From an uncultured Bacteroidales bacterium (lineage in GTDB: Bacteria; Bacteroidota; Bacteroidia; Bacteroidales; UBA932): a DNA stretch of 64,000 nucleotides. The position numbers and the translations under genes were made by a program. Position 1 is the first letter of the stretch, and the number at the start of each line of letters is the position of its first letter. Shown piece after piece: positions 43,349-52,472 of this stretch. The notes under the pieces were generated by a model. That model saw nothing but the letters and a program-made list of their open reading frames with translations, did no database searches and was not told the DNA's origin. The stretch covers positions 1-64,000 of the forward strand of contig CALUQB010000010.1 of NCBI GenBank assembly GCA_944322815.1, in the 5' to 3' direction.

Positions 43349-44404
43349 ATGAAAATATCTTCTGCATTTCTTGTACTTTTTGCAATGACTTCACTCCTGT
43401 TGTCATGCAGTGACCGGGGGGGGGTAGAAGACTATGAATTTCCTGGTGGAGAGGAATCCGGTGAAGGTGCCGGAGAATCTCCGGTAGCAGGAGAAGATGA
43501 AGACATCCTCCAGGAAGGCTATCCTTCCTCAATTTCTCTCTATTCGTTTACAGACTGGTTTGATTCCGACAGCAAATGTGTCGGATGGTATGCGATAGCG
43601 GATGTGTCCGGAGAAGGGGCAGCCGCATTCAGTGTACGTCATTTCCTGTCTCCTGGCAGGACTCCGGAAGGCATATTCTCCGAGCTGGAGCTCGACGGCG
43701 AGTCGCCGTGCATAGTGACCAATGCCGGTTACTTCTATAACGGAGAATCCATGAGTCTCTGCATCCATGAAGGACAGGTCGAATCCATTGCCACGCAGCT
43801 GGCCTACCCGGACGGCGGTACAGCCTATCCTGTCAGGGCGGCCTTCGGAATGTTCCCCGACGGCTCTTTTGAAACGACCTGGATCTATTGTCCGAACGAC
43901 GGCGGGCAGAAGCCTTATTCATATCCGTCTCCTCTTGACAATGACGAATCTACCGGCACATTCATGACGGACATGCCGAGCGCCTCTTATGAAGGTGCCG
44001 AGCTTTGGACCCCGCAGGAAGCCATCGGCGGAGGTCCGATGATCGTGCTTGACGGGAAGAATGTCGCCAACGAATATTACTGGAGGGAAGTCCTCGATGC
44101 CGGAGGTACGGCAGGTATGTCCCGCCAGCCGCGTACAGCCGTGGGCGCTACTGCCGACGGCAGGGTCATCGTGCTCGTATGTGACGGCCGCGGCATGAAC
44201 GGAAGCCTCGGATATACATTGTCCGAACTGGCTGACAAACTTATTTCGCTCGGAGCGGAAAAGGCTATCAACCTTGACGGCGGAGGATCATCCGCCATTG
44301 TCGGCAAGGACGGCAAGGTCCTGAACAGGCCTTCTGATACCGGTGACGGTGTATCCATCGTGATGCGGCAGGTACCTACCGCGCTTGTCATCACAGCTGA
44401 ATGA
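43349..44404 (+). CDS. phosphodiester glycosidase (NAGPA-like) lipoprotein
   Basis: A 351-aa lipoprotein (lipobox SLLLSC) with an acidic Gly/Glu linker, then a phosphodiester glycosidase (NAGPA/DUF2233) domain. Blocks: ESPCIVTNAGYFYNGE, EAIGGGPMIVLDGK, RQPRTAVGATADGRVIVLVCDGR, and EKAINLDGGGSSAIV near the end. Family members split alpha-GlcNAc from a phosphodiester (as in the mammalian uncovering enzyme) or act on related linkages. First gene of the SusCD operon, 46 bp ahead of susC. Confidence 0.85.
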   Translation: MKISSAFLVLFAMTSLLLSCSDRGGVEDYEFPGGEESGEGAGESPVAGEDEDILQEGYPSSISLYSFTDWFDSDSKCVGWYAIADVSGEGAAAFSVRHFLSPGRTPEGIFSELELDGESPCIVTNAGYFYNGESMSLCIHEGQVESIATQLAYPDGGTAYPVRAAFGMFPDGSFETTWIYCPNDGGQKPYSYPSPLDNDESTGTFMTDMPSASYEGAELWTPQEAIGGGPMIVLDGKNVANEYYWREVLDAGGTAGMSRQPRTAVGATADGRVIVLVCDGRGMNGSLGYTLSELADKLISLGAEKAINLDGGGSSAIVGKDGKVLNRPSDTGDGVSIVMRQVPTALVITAE

Positions 44405-44450
44405 TATCAATTCATATCAACTAATAACTGTATCACTAACCCGAATTCTA

Positions 44451-47400
44451 ATGAAAGCATTTTTCAAGAATTTATTTTTGTCAGCCAGGTCTGCCGCTGT
44501 CCTGTGTGCGCTTGTCGTCTCAGGATTCGGTGTTGCGATGGCTCAGACAACTTTGACCGGAAAAGTGACCGATGCAGACGGAAATCCTCTGGCAGGAGTC
44601 ACAGTGATGGTTGTCGGAACGACCAACGGTACGATGACCAATGACGATGGCGCCTATTCCATCATTGTGGAAAACGGCGATGACCTGGAGTATTCGTGTC
44701 TCGGAATGACTACTGTCCGTCAGAAATATGACGGACGCGCCGTACTGAACGTGTCCATGTCCGAGGACAATCTCTATCTTGACGAGGTCGTGGTAGTCGG
44801 TTACGGCGCCATGAGCAAGGCGAGCCTTACAGGTTCTGTAAGCCAGGTGCAGGGGTCCGAAATCCTGAAAGGTCCGGCGACAAATGTGTCCAGTGTACTT
44901 GCAGGAAAGCTGACCGGTGTGTCATCCGTCCAGGAGAGCGGACAGCCGGGTGCGGACCAGGCATCCCTCAGAATCAGGGGGTCTTTGTACGATGTGAAAT
45001 ATATCGTGGACGGTATTCCTCGAGACATCGATGATATAGACCCGAACGAAATAGAAAGCATATCCATCCTGAAGGATGCGGCAGCAGCAGCTGTGTACGG
45101 TCTCGGCGGTGCCGGCGGTGTGATCATCGTGACCACCAAAAGCGGTGAGATCGGGGCCACCAATATCAGTTATACCGGATCTGCCGGTGTGTCCATGAAT
45201 GCCAACTATCCTGAATTCCTTGATGGTCCTCAGTATGCCTACTATTATAACAGGGCCCTTGAGCTTGACGGCCGTTCTCCTTTGTTCTCACAGGAGGACG
45301 TGCAGTCCATGATAGACGGGACCAACGGTTTCGGCAACACGAACTGGATAGACGAGACATTCGGCACCGGTGTCAATACGCAGCATAACGTATCCGTATC
45401 GGGCGGTAATGAGAAAGTCCGTTATTTCGCGTCCCTGGGCTACATGCACCAGAAAGGTAATGTGGACAACTTCAATTACACAAGGTACAACGCCCGTGTG
45501 AATCTCGATGCCAACATTGCCAAGAACCTTATCTTCAAGTTCGGTCTCGCAGGCCAGATAGGTGACCAGCGTACACCTGGGCTCCAGGCCGGTGCATCAT
45601 GGAATGCTGATGTGTCTGAGAGTGCCATCCAGTTTTACAGTATCGCCGAGCAGGCCGTATATGCGCATCCTTATCTTCCGATTACTTATGAAGGAGAATA
45701 CACCGGATCCGTCAATTCCAACTCCAGCTCATTCGTCTACAACCCGATAGCTGCCATCAACGAATCCGGAAAATACAAGACCGTCCGCACCAATATACAG
45801 ACTACGGCTACGCTGCAGTGGAATCTTCCGTGGGTGAGGGGCCTGAACCTCAAGTTCACAGGTTCTTACGACAAGACATTCACTGTCAGCAAGAACCTCA
45901 GCACCCCGTATTATCTGAGGATTGCCACCACTCCTACAGCTCTCGGCAACGGCACATACACTTATGGAAGCTCTGTAGTGGACCCTCGGCGCAACACGGC
46001 GGTGAAGCTTGTCGAAGGGCTTGCACAGTCGCAGCAGATAGTAGGCCAGGGCAGTATCAATTTCGATCGCACCTTCGGGAAGCATGATGTGAAGGCTCTC
46101 GCATTGATAGAGCTCACTGACTACAAATACAATAATTTCGGTGCGCGCGGAAAGGGACTTGCCTTCGTGGAACTTCCTGAACTCGGACAGGTCGAGCAGG
46201 GTGATACCGACAGCGGGCTTCCGATATACGGATCCAGCACACAGAGCCGTTCCGTAGGCTTTGTCGCCCGTGTCAACTACGCATACGATTCCCGCTATCT
46301 CATAGAGCTTTCCGGACGTTATGACGGAAGCTACAAGTTCGCAGGAAACGTCAAGGGCAGCAGATGGGGCTTCTTCCCTTCAGCATCAGTGGCATGGCGT
46401 ATGTCCAACGAACCGTTCTTCGAGCCAGCCAAGTCCGTGCTGAATGACCTGAAGATCAGGGCTTCATTCGGAGAAGTAGGTATGGATGACGTCAGCGCCT
46501 TCTCGTTCCTGAGCCGTCTCGGGCTTACAAGCCCTCAGTATTCCGCAATTTTCGGCGGTACTCCGGTCCAGGGCTACCAGACTGTCGCAGTGGCCAATCC
46601 GCTGCTTACATGGGAGCGCCAGCGTTCTGTCAATCTCGGATTTGACGCCATATTCTGGCAGCGCAGACTCGGTATAGAGTTCGATGCATTCTATACATAC
46701 ACTTATGATATCCTTGCAGCGACTACCGGTTATCCGGCATCCATGGGAGGTTATTATCCTACATATTCCAACAACAACGCCATCGACAACCGCGGTGTGG
46801 AAGTCACGCTCTCTCATGACAACAAGGTGGGCAACTTCACTTACGGGGCGCGCCTGACCGTCAGCTGGGCAAGGGCCAAGTATGTGAAATATGCCGACGC
46901 ATACGGTACTCCTTCTTATCAGCGTGTGACAGGCTCCCTTGTGAATTCCGACCTGGTGCTCGTGGCCGACGGACTTTTCCAGACGGAGGAGGAAATCGAC
47001 AACTCGCCATGGTATGACGGACAGAGACCTGACCTCGGTGATATCAAGTACAAGGATATTGACGGAGACGGCGTGATCGACGCATGGAAGGACCGTACAT
47101 ACAGCGGACGCAGCAACCGTCCGGAACTTACAGGCGGTCTCAGCCTCTACGGCGCATGGAAAGGCATAGACTTCTCGCTTATGTTTACGGGAGGAGCACT
47201 CTTCGACGTGGCCCTGACAGGTATCTACTACAACGGGGCAATGGACAGTACACCGTTCACCAAGATGTTCAAACGTGACTCCAACGCTCCTGTTTACCTT
47301 GCTGAAGGTTCATGGACACCGGAGAATCCGAATGCAGAATTCCCTCGTCTGTCCATTAGCCGCTCAAATGACAGCAACAATGTCCTCGCCTCTACATTCT

Positions 47401-47633
47401 GGTACAGGGACGGCAAATACATCCGTCTCAAGACCGCGCAGATAGGCTACACATTCCCTGAAAAGTGGATGAAAGTCATCGGCGTACAGAAGCTCAGGAT
47501 CTTCGTTGAGGGCGGAAACCTCTTCACCATTTCCGGGCTTCCTAAGGGTATCGACCCTGAGTCTCCTGGCGTGAACTTGGGTTATTATCCTCAGCAGAGG
47601 ACGATTATGGGTGGTCTCAGTATTACTTTCTAA
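44451..47633 (+). CDS. SusC/RagA-type TonB-dependent outer-membrane transporter
   Basis: A 1060-aa protein: signal peptide, carboxypeptidase-D-regulatory-like domain (LTGKVTDADGNPLAGVTVMV), a TonB-box-like stretch (DEVVVVGYG), a plug (SLRIRGSLYDVKYIVDGIPRD) and a large barrel ending in GGLSITF, with the C-terminal aromatic residue. The STN domain that receives signals for anti-sigma factors is absent. With SusD it forms the pedal-bin importer for glycan fragments. I start at ATG 44451, which gives a signal peptide; the frame opens at 44385. Confidence 0.95.
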   Translation: MKAFFKNLFLSARSAAVLCALVVSGFGVAMAQTTLTGKVTDADGNPLAGVTVMVVGTTNGTMTNDDGAYSIIVENGDDLEYSCLGMTTVRQKYDGRAVLNVSMSEDNLYLDEVVVVGYGAMSKASLTGSVSQVQGSEILKGPATNVSSVLAGKLTGVSSVQESGQPGADQASLRIRGSLYDVKYIVDGIPRDIDDIDPNEIESISILKDAAAAAVYGLGGAGGVIIVTTKSGEIGATNISYTGSAGVSMNANYPEFLDGPQYAYYYNRALELDGRSPLFSQEDVQSMIDGTNGFGNTNWIDETFGTGVNTQHNVSVSGGNEKVRYFASLGYMHQKGNVDNFNYTRYNARVNLDANIAKNLIFKFGLAGQIGDQRTPGLQAGASWNADVSESAIQFYSIAEQAVYAHPYLPITYEGEYTGSVNSNSSSFVYNPIAAINESGKYKTVRTNIQTTATLQWNLPWVRGLNLKFTGSYDKTFTVSKNLSTPYYLRIATTPTALGNGTYTYGSSVVDPRRNTAVKLVEGLAQSQQIVGQGSINFDRTFGKHDVKALALIELTDYKYNNFGARGKGLAFVELPELGQVEQGDTDSGLPIYGSSTQSRSVGFVARVNYAYDSRYLIELSGRYDGSYKFAGNVKGSRWGFFPSASVAWRMSNEPFFEPAKSVLNDLKIRASFGEVGMDDVSAFSFLSRLGLTSPQYSAIFGGTPVQGYQTVAVANPLLTWERQRSVNLGFDAIFWQRRLGIEFDAFYTYTYDILAATTGYPASMGGYYPTYSNNNAIDNRGVEVTLSHDNKVGNFTYGARLTVSWARAKYVKYADAYGTPSYQRVTGSLVNSDLVLVADGLFQTEEEIDNSPWYDGQRPDLGDIKYKDIDGDGVIDAWKDRTYSGRSNRPELTGGLSLYGAWKGIDFSLMFTGGALFDVALTGIYYNGAMDSTPFTKMFKRDSNAPVYLAEGSWTPENPNAEFPRLSISRSNDSNNVLASTFWYRDGKYIRLKTAQIGYTFPEKWMKVIGVQKLRIFVEGGNLFTISGLPKGIDPESPGVNLGYYPQQRTIMGGLSITF

Positions 47634-47644
47634 CAATAACAGCG

Positions 47645-49315
47645 ATGAAAATCATTTCAAAAATCATATTGATTACCGGAATTGCTGCAGCCACTGTCAG
47701 TTGCGATAATTTCCTGGACCTCCAGCCTACGGACGCCGTGACAGACAGGATGATGTGGTCGAAACCGGAGTATGCGGAGCTGTATGTCAACAGTTTCTAT
47801 GCATTCATTAATTATTACGGCCAGTACAACACAGGCCAGTGCTCATACGGTATCACCGAAGGCCTGACAGACATGATGAAGTATTCCCCGAGCTCCACGA
47901 ACCAGACAGGGGCGCACTACGGCTTCCTGAACCAGTTCGTATATGGCATAGCCGGAACCACGGCCGCATCATGTTCATTCTATCTCTCGAACTGGGCGAC
48001 CGGATACGAGCAGATCAGGCGTATCAACGAATTCCTCTACTCAATGCATGAGTACGCCACATTCGACCAGGACCAGATTACCCGTTTCGAGGCTGAGGCA
48101 AGGTTTTTCCGCGGCATGGTGTATTTCGAGCTTGCAAAGCGTCATCATGAGATCATAGTCTACAGGGAGAACATGCTTGAGTATGCCAAGGATACGCCTC
48201 TGAACTCCGAGGAAGAGAGCTGGAACATAGTGGAGGAAGACCTCACTTTCGCGGGCAACAATCTGCCTGATTCATGGAACGGTGACGATGCTGGCAGGGT
48301 GACCCGTTATGCAGCATGGGCCCTTCTTTCCCGTGCCATGCTTTATGCGGAACGCTGGGACGTGGCCAAGGCTGCTGCAGAGGAAGTCGACAAGAAAGGT
48401 TTCACACTTATGCCGGGCAGCACATCCGCTGAATATGCCAAGGCTTTCACCACCACGGCACTCAACGGCAACACCGAAGCCATCCTTGACTATACTTACC
48501 AGCATGGTATCATAGACCATGAGTTCGACTATTATTTCTCTCCGATAGGTGACAACGAAGGTTCCGCCAACGGTCTCGGCAACCCGACCCAGGAATTCGT
48601 GGAATCCTTTGAATATGCCGGCGGCGGCAAGGTGGACTGGTCTCCATGGCATGTGTCCGGCGGTACTACCACCCCTCCTCCTTACGACCAGCTTGAACCT
48701 CGCTTCGGCGCCAATATCCTCTATAACGGGGCTTCGTGGAAGGGACGTACCATAGAGACATTCGAAGGCGGTGTGGACGGATGGATAGCTCCGGGGTCAT
48801 ACAGCCCTGAAGGCAAGACTACGACCGGATACTATCTGCGCAAGCTTGTGGATGAGACACATACGGACCTTGTAGGAGTCAATTCCACACAGCCATGGGT
48901 GATGCTCCGCTATTCGGAAGTACTTCTCAACAAGGCCGAGGCAGCTTATCACCTCGATGATCCTGCAACTGCAAATGATTGTCTGCGCCAGATCCGTTCA
49001 CGTGTAGGCCTGTCCTACAACAACCTTTCCGGTACCGAACTCTGGAATGCGATACGTCAGGAGCGCAAGATCGAGCTTGCATTTGAAGGCCAGTATTTCT
49101 GGGATCTCCGCAGATGGGGCGTTCTTGTGGATGAGTTTAACGGCACTACGGTACATGGTTTCCATATTACCAAGGAAGGTTCCGACACAAGGTATGAATA
49201 CATTGACTGCGACGAGCAGGAGAGGGTATATTCCGACAGGATCTACCAGATTCCTCTCCCAGAGAGCGAGTTGAGCGACAACAAGGCTGTACAGCAGTAT
49301 CCGGAATGGATGTAA
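47645..49315 (+). CDS. SusD/RagB family outer-membrane glycan-binding lipoprotein
   Basis: A 556-aa surface lipoprotein (lipobox AATVSCDNFLDLQPTD). It has the TPR-rich SusD fold, with FEAEARFFRGMVYFELAKR and the late block IRQERKIELAFEGQYFWDLRRWG, both strongly conserved. It forms the lid on SusC and binds the incoming glycan. 12 bp separate it from susC. Confidence 0.95.
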   Translation: MKIISKIILITGIAAATVSCDNFLDLQPTDAVTDRMMWSKPEYAELYVNSFYAFINYYGQYNTGQCSYGITEGLTDMMKYSPSSTNQTGAHYGFLNQFVYGIAGTTAASCSFYLSNWATGYEQIRRINEFLYSMHEYATFDQDQITRFEAEARFFRGMVYFELAKRHHEIIVYRENMLEYAKDTPLNSEEESWNIVEEDLTFAGNNLPDSWNGDDAGRVTRYAAWALLSRAMLYAERWDVAKAAAEEVDKKGFTLMPGSTSAEYAKAFTTTALNGNTEAILDYTYQHGIIDHEFDYYFSPIGDNEGSANGLGNPTQEFVESFEYAGGGKVDWSPWHVSGGTTTPPPYDQLEPRFGANILYNGASWKGRTIETFEGGVDGWIAPGSYSPEGKTTTGYYLRKLVDETHTDLVGVNSTQPWVMLRYSEVLLNKAEAAYHLDDPATANDCLRQIRSRVGLSYNNLSGTELWNAIRQERKIELAFEGQYFWDLRRWGVLVDEFNGTTVHGFHITKEGSDTRYEYIDCDEQERVYSDRIYQIPLPESELSDNKAVQQYPEWM

Positions 49316-49336
49316 ACCCTATTAGAAAATAAGCTT

Positions 49337-51004
49337 ATGAATAGAAATAAACAATATATCATCTCTTCACTTGCAGTACTGGCAATGTTTGTCTCCTGCA
49401 AGGAAGTCGATCCGCTTGAGGGTGTCGAGCTCGGTTCAATGGGAATACAGAGCGTCACGGCGGCATTCACTGGCGAAGTCTACGAGAATGACACTGATGC
49501 ACGTTTCTCGGCCACGCCTGATGCAGACGGCAATATTGTCATAGAGGTGCCGTGGTTCTATCCGGAAACCTCTGATTACGAAGTGCCTCAGGAACTCCTG
49601 ACAAACATGCGCGTAAGTGCGACCCTTGCTACGGGTACATACATCGAGCCGGGTCTCGGTGTGATGGACATGACACAGACACATCATGTCACGGCTTATG
49701 ACGCTGCAGGCCGTACGATGGAGTATAACATCAGGGCTGAAATCACAAAACTGAGCGGATGCACGTTCAGCTCCTTCAACGTGACTTCGGCCGGGACACT
49801 CTATACAGGTATCATCAACCCTACGGCCAACACGATATCTCTGATGGCTCCCGGAGATGAACTGCCTGACTGTACCGTGGCCTATACTGCAAGTCCTCAT
49901 TCCACTGTTTCCGGATATACGGAAGGCATGAGCTTCAGGGATGGCGACAAGATCACTGTCCTGGCCCACAACGGGGTGGACAAGACAGAGTACACCATAA
50001 AGTTTGCGGTTCCTGAGAAGATTGCATACGGAGCAAGACTCGGCAGCGGCAAGAACCTGTGGACTAAGTATTATGCCAACCTCGGAGTCACCCTTGCTTC
50101 CGGCGATGCTCCTATTAGGCTTGCGGCAGACGGTGACGTGCTTTATGTACTGACCGGCAGCGGCACAATCCACTCTATGGACAGGAAGACCGGAGACTAT
50201 ATCGGTACCGTTTCGCTTCCGTCAGGCTATACAGCCAATTCGATGGTAAGTGACGAGGCCGGCAATATCCTCTTCGCCGCCAATTCCGCCGCTACGTCAG
50301 ACTTCAAGGTATATGTTGTGGATGCTATCGACGGGACACCGGAAGAGCTGATATCATACAGCAACACCGGATATGCGAACCTTGGCAATATCAGGGTGAC
50401 AGGCAATGCCAAGGGCGATGCAGTCGTGACTGCCAACTCCCAGGGAACAGCCGGCGGCGGCGTGGCATGGCAGATCACCGGAGGAACAGCCGGAGCTGCA
50501 TCTGTCGTATCGGAGAATCCGTCATGCACCTCACTTGGCAATACCTATAACGGATGTATTGTCGGCGCCACTTCAGACCTCTCTGACGGCATATTCACCT
50601 TCGGATACTGGGGCGCATACGACATATTCTATTCGTCAGACCGTACTGCCTACACTGTGGCTGTCGATACTGACCCTGCCGGCAATGAGAATACCAACTG
50701 TATGTCCATAGCTACATTCAACGGTGCACAGTATCTTGCATACGGTATCGGCGCGCACTTCAGCTACGGCTATTGCCCTCAGTTCAAGATAGTGGACTCA
50801 TCCGTACCGTCTGCCATGAGCACTGCAGAACTCCATGCCGTACCTTATTCCGACCTGAACATAGGCGGCTTCAAGGGAGTTACCGGTGCCACATCCGATA
50901 TCCTGATCGTCATATCTGAAGACGGTTACTATATGGATGTATACTTCACTGACGGTAATTATGACATCATCACCTGCTACGAATTCGATTGTATCCAGCA
51001 GTAG
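49337..51004 (+). CDS. surface lipoprotein with DUF5018-like N-terminus and propeller-like C-terminus (SGBP candidate)
   Basis: A 555-aa lipoprotein (lipobox AMFVSC) directly after susD, the usual place of a surface glycan-binding protein. Residues ~25-220 form two Ig-like, DUF5018-type segments ending in VLAHNGVDKTEYTIKF. From ~225 to the end there are beta-propeller-like repeats (LAADGDVLYVLTG, SDEAGNILFAAN, NLGNIRVTGNAKGDAVVTA). This last part is shared with the lipoprotein at 52473, while the N-termini differ. The role in glycan binding is inferred from position. Confidence 0.75.
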   Translation: MNRNKQYIISSLAVLAMFVSCKEVDPLEGVELGSMGIQSVTAAFTGEVYENDTDARFSATPDADGNIVIEVPWFYPETSDYEVPQELLTNMRVSATLATGTYIEPGLGVMDMTQTHHVTAYDAAGRTMEYNIRAEITKLSGCTFSSFNVTSAGTLYTGIINPTANTISLMAPGDELPDCTVAYTASPHSTVSGYTEGMSFRDGDKITVLAHNGVDKTEYTIKFAVPEKIAYGARLGSGKNLWTKYYANLGVTLASGDAPIRLAADGDVLYVLTGSGTIHSMDRKTGDYIGTVSLPSGYTANSMVSDEAGNILFAANSAATSDFKVYVVDAIDGTPEELISYSNTGYANLGNIRVTGNAKGDAVVTANSQGTAGGGVAWQITGGTAGAASVVSENPSCTSLGNTYNGCIVGATSDLSDGIFTFGYWGAYDIFYSSDRTAYTVAVDTDPAGNENTNCMSIATFNGAQYLAYGIGAHFSYGYCPQFKIVDSSVPSAMSTAELHAVPYSDLNIGGFKGVTGATSDILIVISEDGYYMDVYFTDGNYDIITCYEFDCIQQ

Positions 51005-51005
51005 A

Positions 51006-52403
51006 ATGACAAAAGATATGAAGTCAAGAATCAAATACTTGATGTTTGCTCTGGCGGTATCGCTCGTCCCTGTCCTGCAGTCATGCGGGACGGAGGACGG
51101 GCCGGATACCGGCGGCTTCCCTTCGAATCCGTCCGAGCCAGAGACTCCTTCGGATCAGAAGCCGTGCTTTATCTGGATAGACGCGGCGGCCAATTTCCCT
51201 GATTTCGCCAACAGCAGACAGAATATAGCCAGGGATCTTGCCAAGGCTGCCGAGGCAGGGTTCACAGATATTGTCGTGGATGTCAGGCCGACTACGGGCG
51301 ATGTCCTGTTCAAGACCGACAAGTGCGACCAGGTGGAGTGGCTCGGAGCCTGGACAGACAATGGCTACGAGAAGATCACAAGATCTGCCACATGGGATTA
51401 TCTCCAGGCATTCATAGACCAGGGACATGAACTGGGACTGCGTGTCTATGCGGCATTCAACACCTTCCCCGGAGGGAACCAGACCTCGCTCGGAGGTGCG
51501 GGAGTGGTCTACAGGGATCCGGAGATGGCGAAACTGGCCACCATGCTGAATACCGATAACGGTATCAGAAGCATCATGGACACGGACAATTCCGCCAAAT
51601 TCTTCAATCCAGTGCATCCGGACGTACAGTCATATATCATATCGCTGCTTGAGGATCTGGCCGCCTACCAGGATCTGGACGGTATCATCCTTGACAGGGG
51701 CCGTTTCGACGGATTCCAGAGTGATTTCTCTGACTATACCCGCGAGCAGTTCGAAGCCTACATAGGCAAGAGCCTCGACAACTGGCCTGAAGATGTCCTT
51801 CCTGCCGGCTGGTCATCAGGCGTACCGTCTCCTGAGCCGACGTATTTCAAACAGTGGCTTGAATTCCGCGCCAAGACCATCCATGATTTCATAGAAAGCG
51901 CCCGAACTCACGTGAAGGCTGTGAATCCGGATGTCGACTTCGGAGTGTATGTAGGCGGCTGGTACGGCTCATACTACGATGTGGGCGTGAACTGGGCTTC
52001 CCCGACTTACGATCCGAGCAGGGAATACACGTGGGCTTCTGAAAATTATATGAAATACGGCTATGCCGATCATACGGATGTCATGCTCATCGGTGCCTAT
52101 GCATCCCCGGGCAGGGTCACGGGAAGCACCGAATGGACCATGGAAGGCTTCTGCCGTCTGGCCAAACAGAAGACTGCAGGAGGCCCGAGAATCTGCGCCG
52201 GAGGTCCTGACGTGGGCAACTGGGACGCTGATGACGAATACACACAGGATCAGGAAAACAGGGCCATAACGGAATCCGTGAAAGTCTGTGCCGATGCTTG
52301 CGACGGCTACTTCCTTTTCGACATGATCCATCTGAAGGACGCTGACCAGTGGGGCTATGCCAAAGCCGGTATCGACCAGTTGAGGTCCGCCCAGGCTGAG
52401 TAG
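51006..52403 (+). CDS. GHL10-type glycosyl hydrolase-like lipoprotein (paralogue 2)
   Basis: A 465-aa lipoprotein (lipobox VLQSC) with a Pro/Ser linker and a GHL10-type barrel: CFIWIDAAANFPDF, DIVVDVRPTTGDV, GLRVYAAFNTFPGGN, DLDGIILDRGRFDGFQSDFSD and GGWYGSYYDVGVNWAS. It is the most diverged of the three in the window; the segment after the barrel entrance (IYxxHPEWQ) is replaced. The start at 51006 is one base after the previous stop; the ATG at 51018 gives an equally good signal peptide. Confidence 0.77.
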   Translation: MTKDMKSRIKYLMFALAVSLVPVLQSCGTEDGPDTGGFPSNPSEPETPSDQKPCFIWIDAAANFPDFANSRQNIARDLAKAAEAGFTDIVVDVRPTTGDVLFKTDKCDQVEWLGAWTDNGYEKITRSATWDYLQAFIDQGHELGLRVYAAFNTFPGGNQTSLGGAGVVYRDPEMAKLATMLNTDNGIRSIMDTDNSAKFFNPVHPDVQSYIISLLEDLAAYQDLDGIILDRGRFDGFQSDFSDYTREQFEAYIGKSLDNWPEDVLPAGWSSGVPSPEPTYFKQWLEFRAKTIHDFIESARTHVKAVNPDVDFGVYVGGWYGSYYDVGVNWASPTYDPSREYTWASENYMKYGYADHTDVMLIGAYASPGRVTGSTEWTMEGFCRLAKQKTAGGPRICAGGPDVGNWDADDEYTQDQENRAITESVKVCADACDGYFLFDMIHLKDADQWGYAKAGIDQLRSAQAE

Positions 52404-52431
52404 CTTCCCGGCAAGAGAATAAGAATATGTA

Positions 52432-52459
52432 AATTCAATGAAAACGAACTTGTTGAATT
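52432..52459. repeat. short inverted repeat in the intercistronic gap
   Basis: AATTCAA (52432-52438) pairs with TTGAATT (52453-52459). The loop contains CGAACTTGTT, the same ten bases found in the core of the repeats at 13433 and 33728, but the rest of that repeat is absent. The gap 52404-52472 has no promoter that I would support. Confidence 0.4.
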
Positions 52460-52472
52460 AAAAAACGGAACA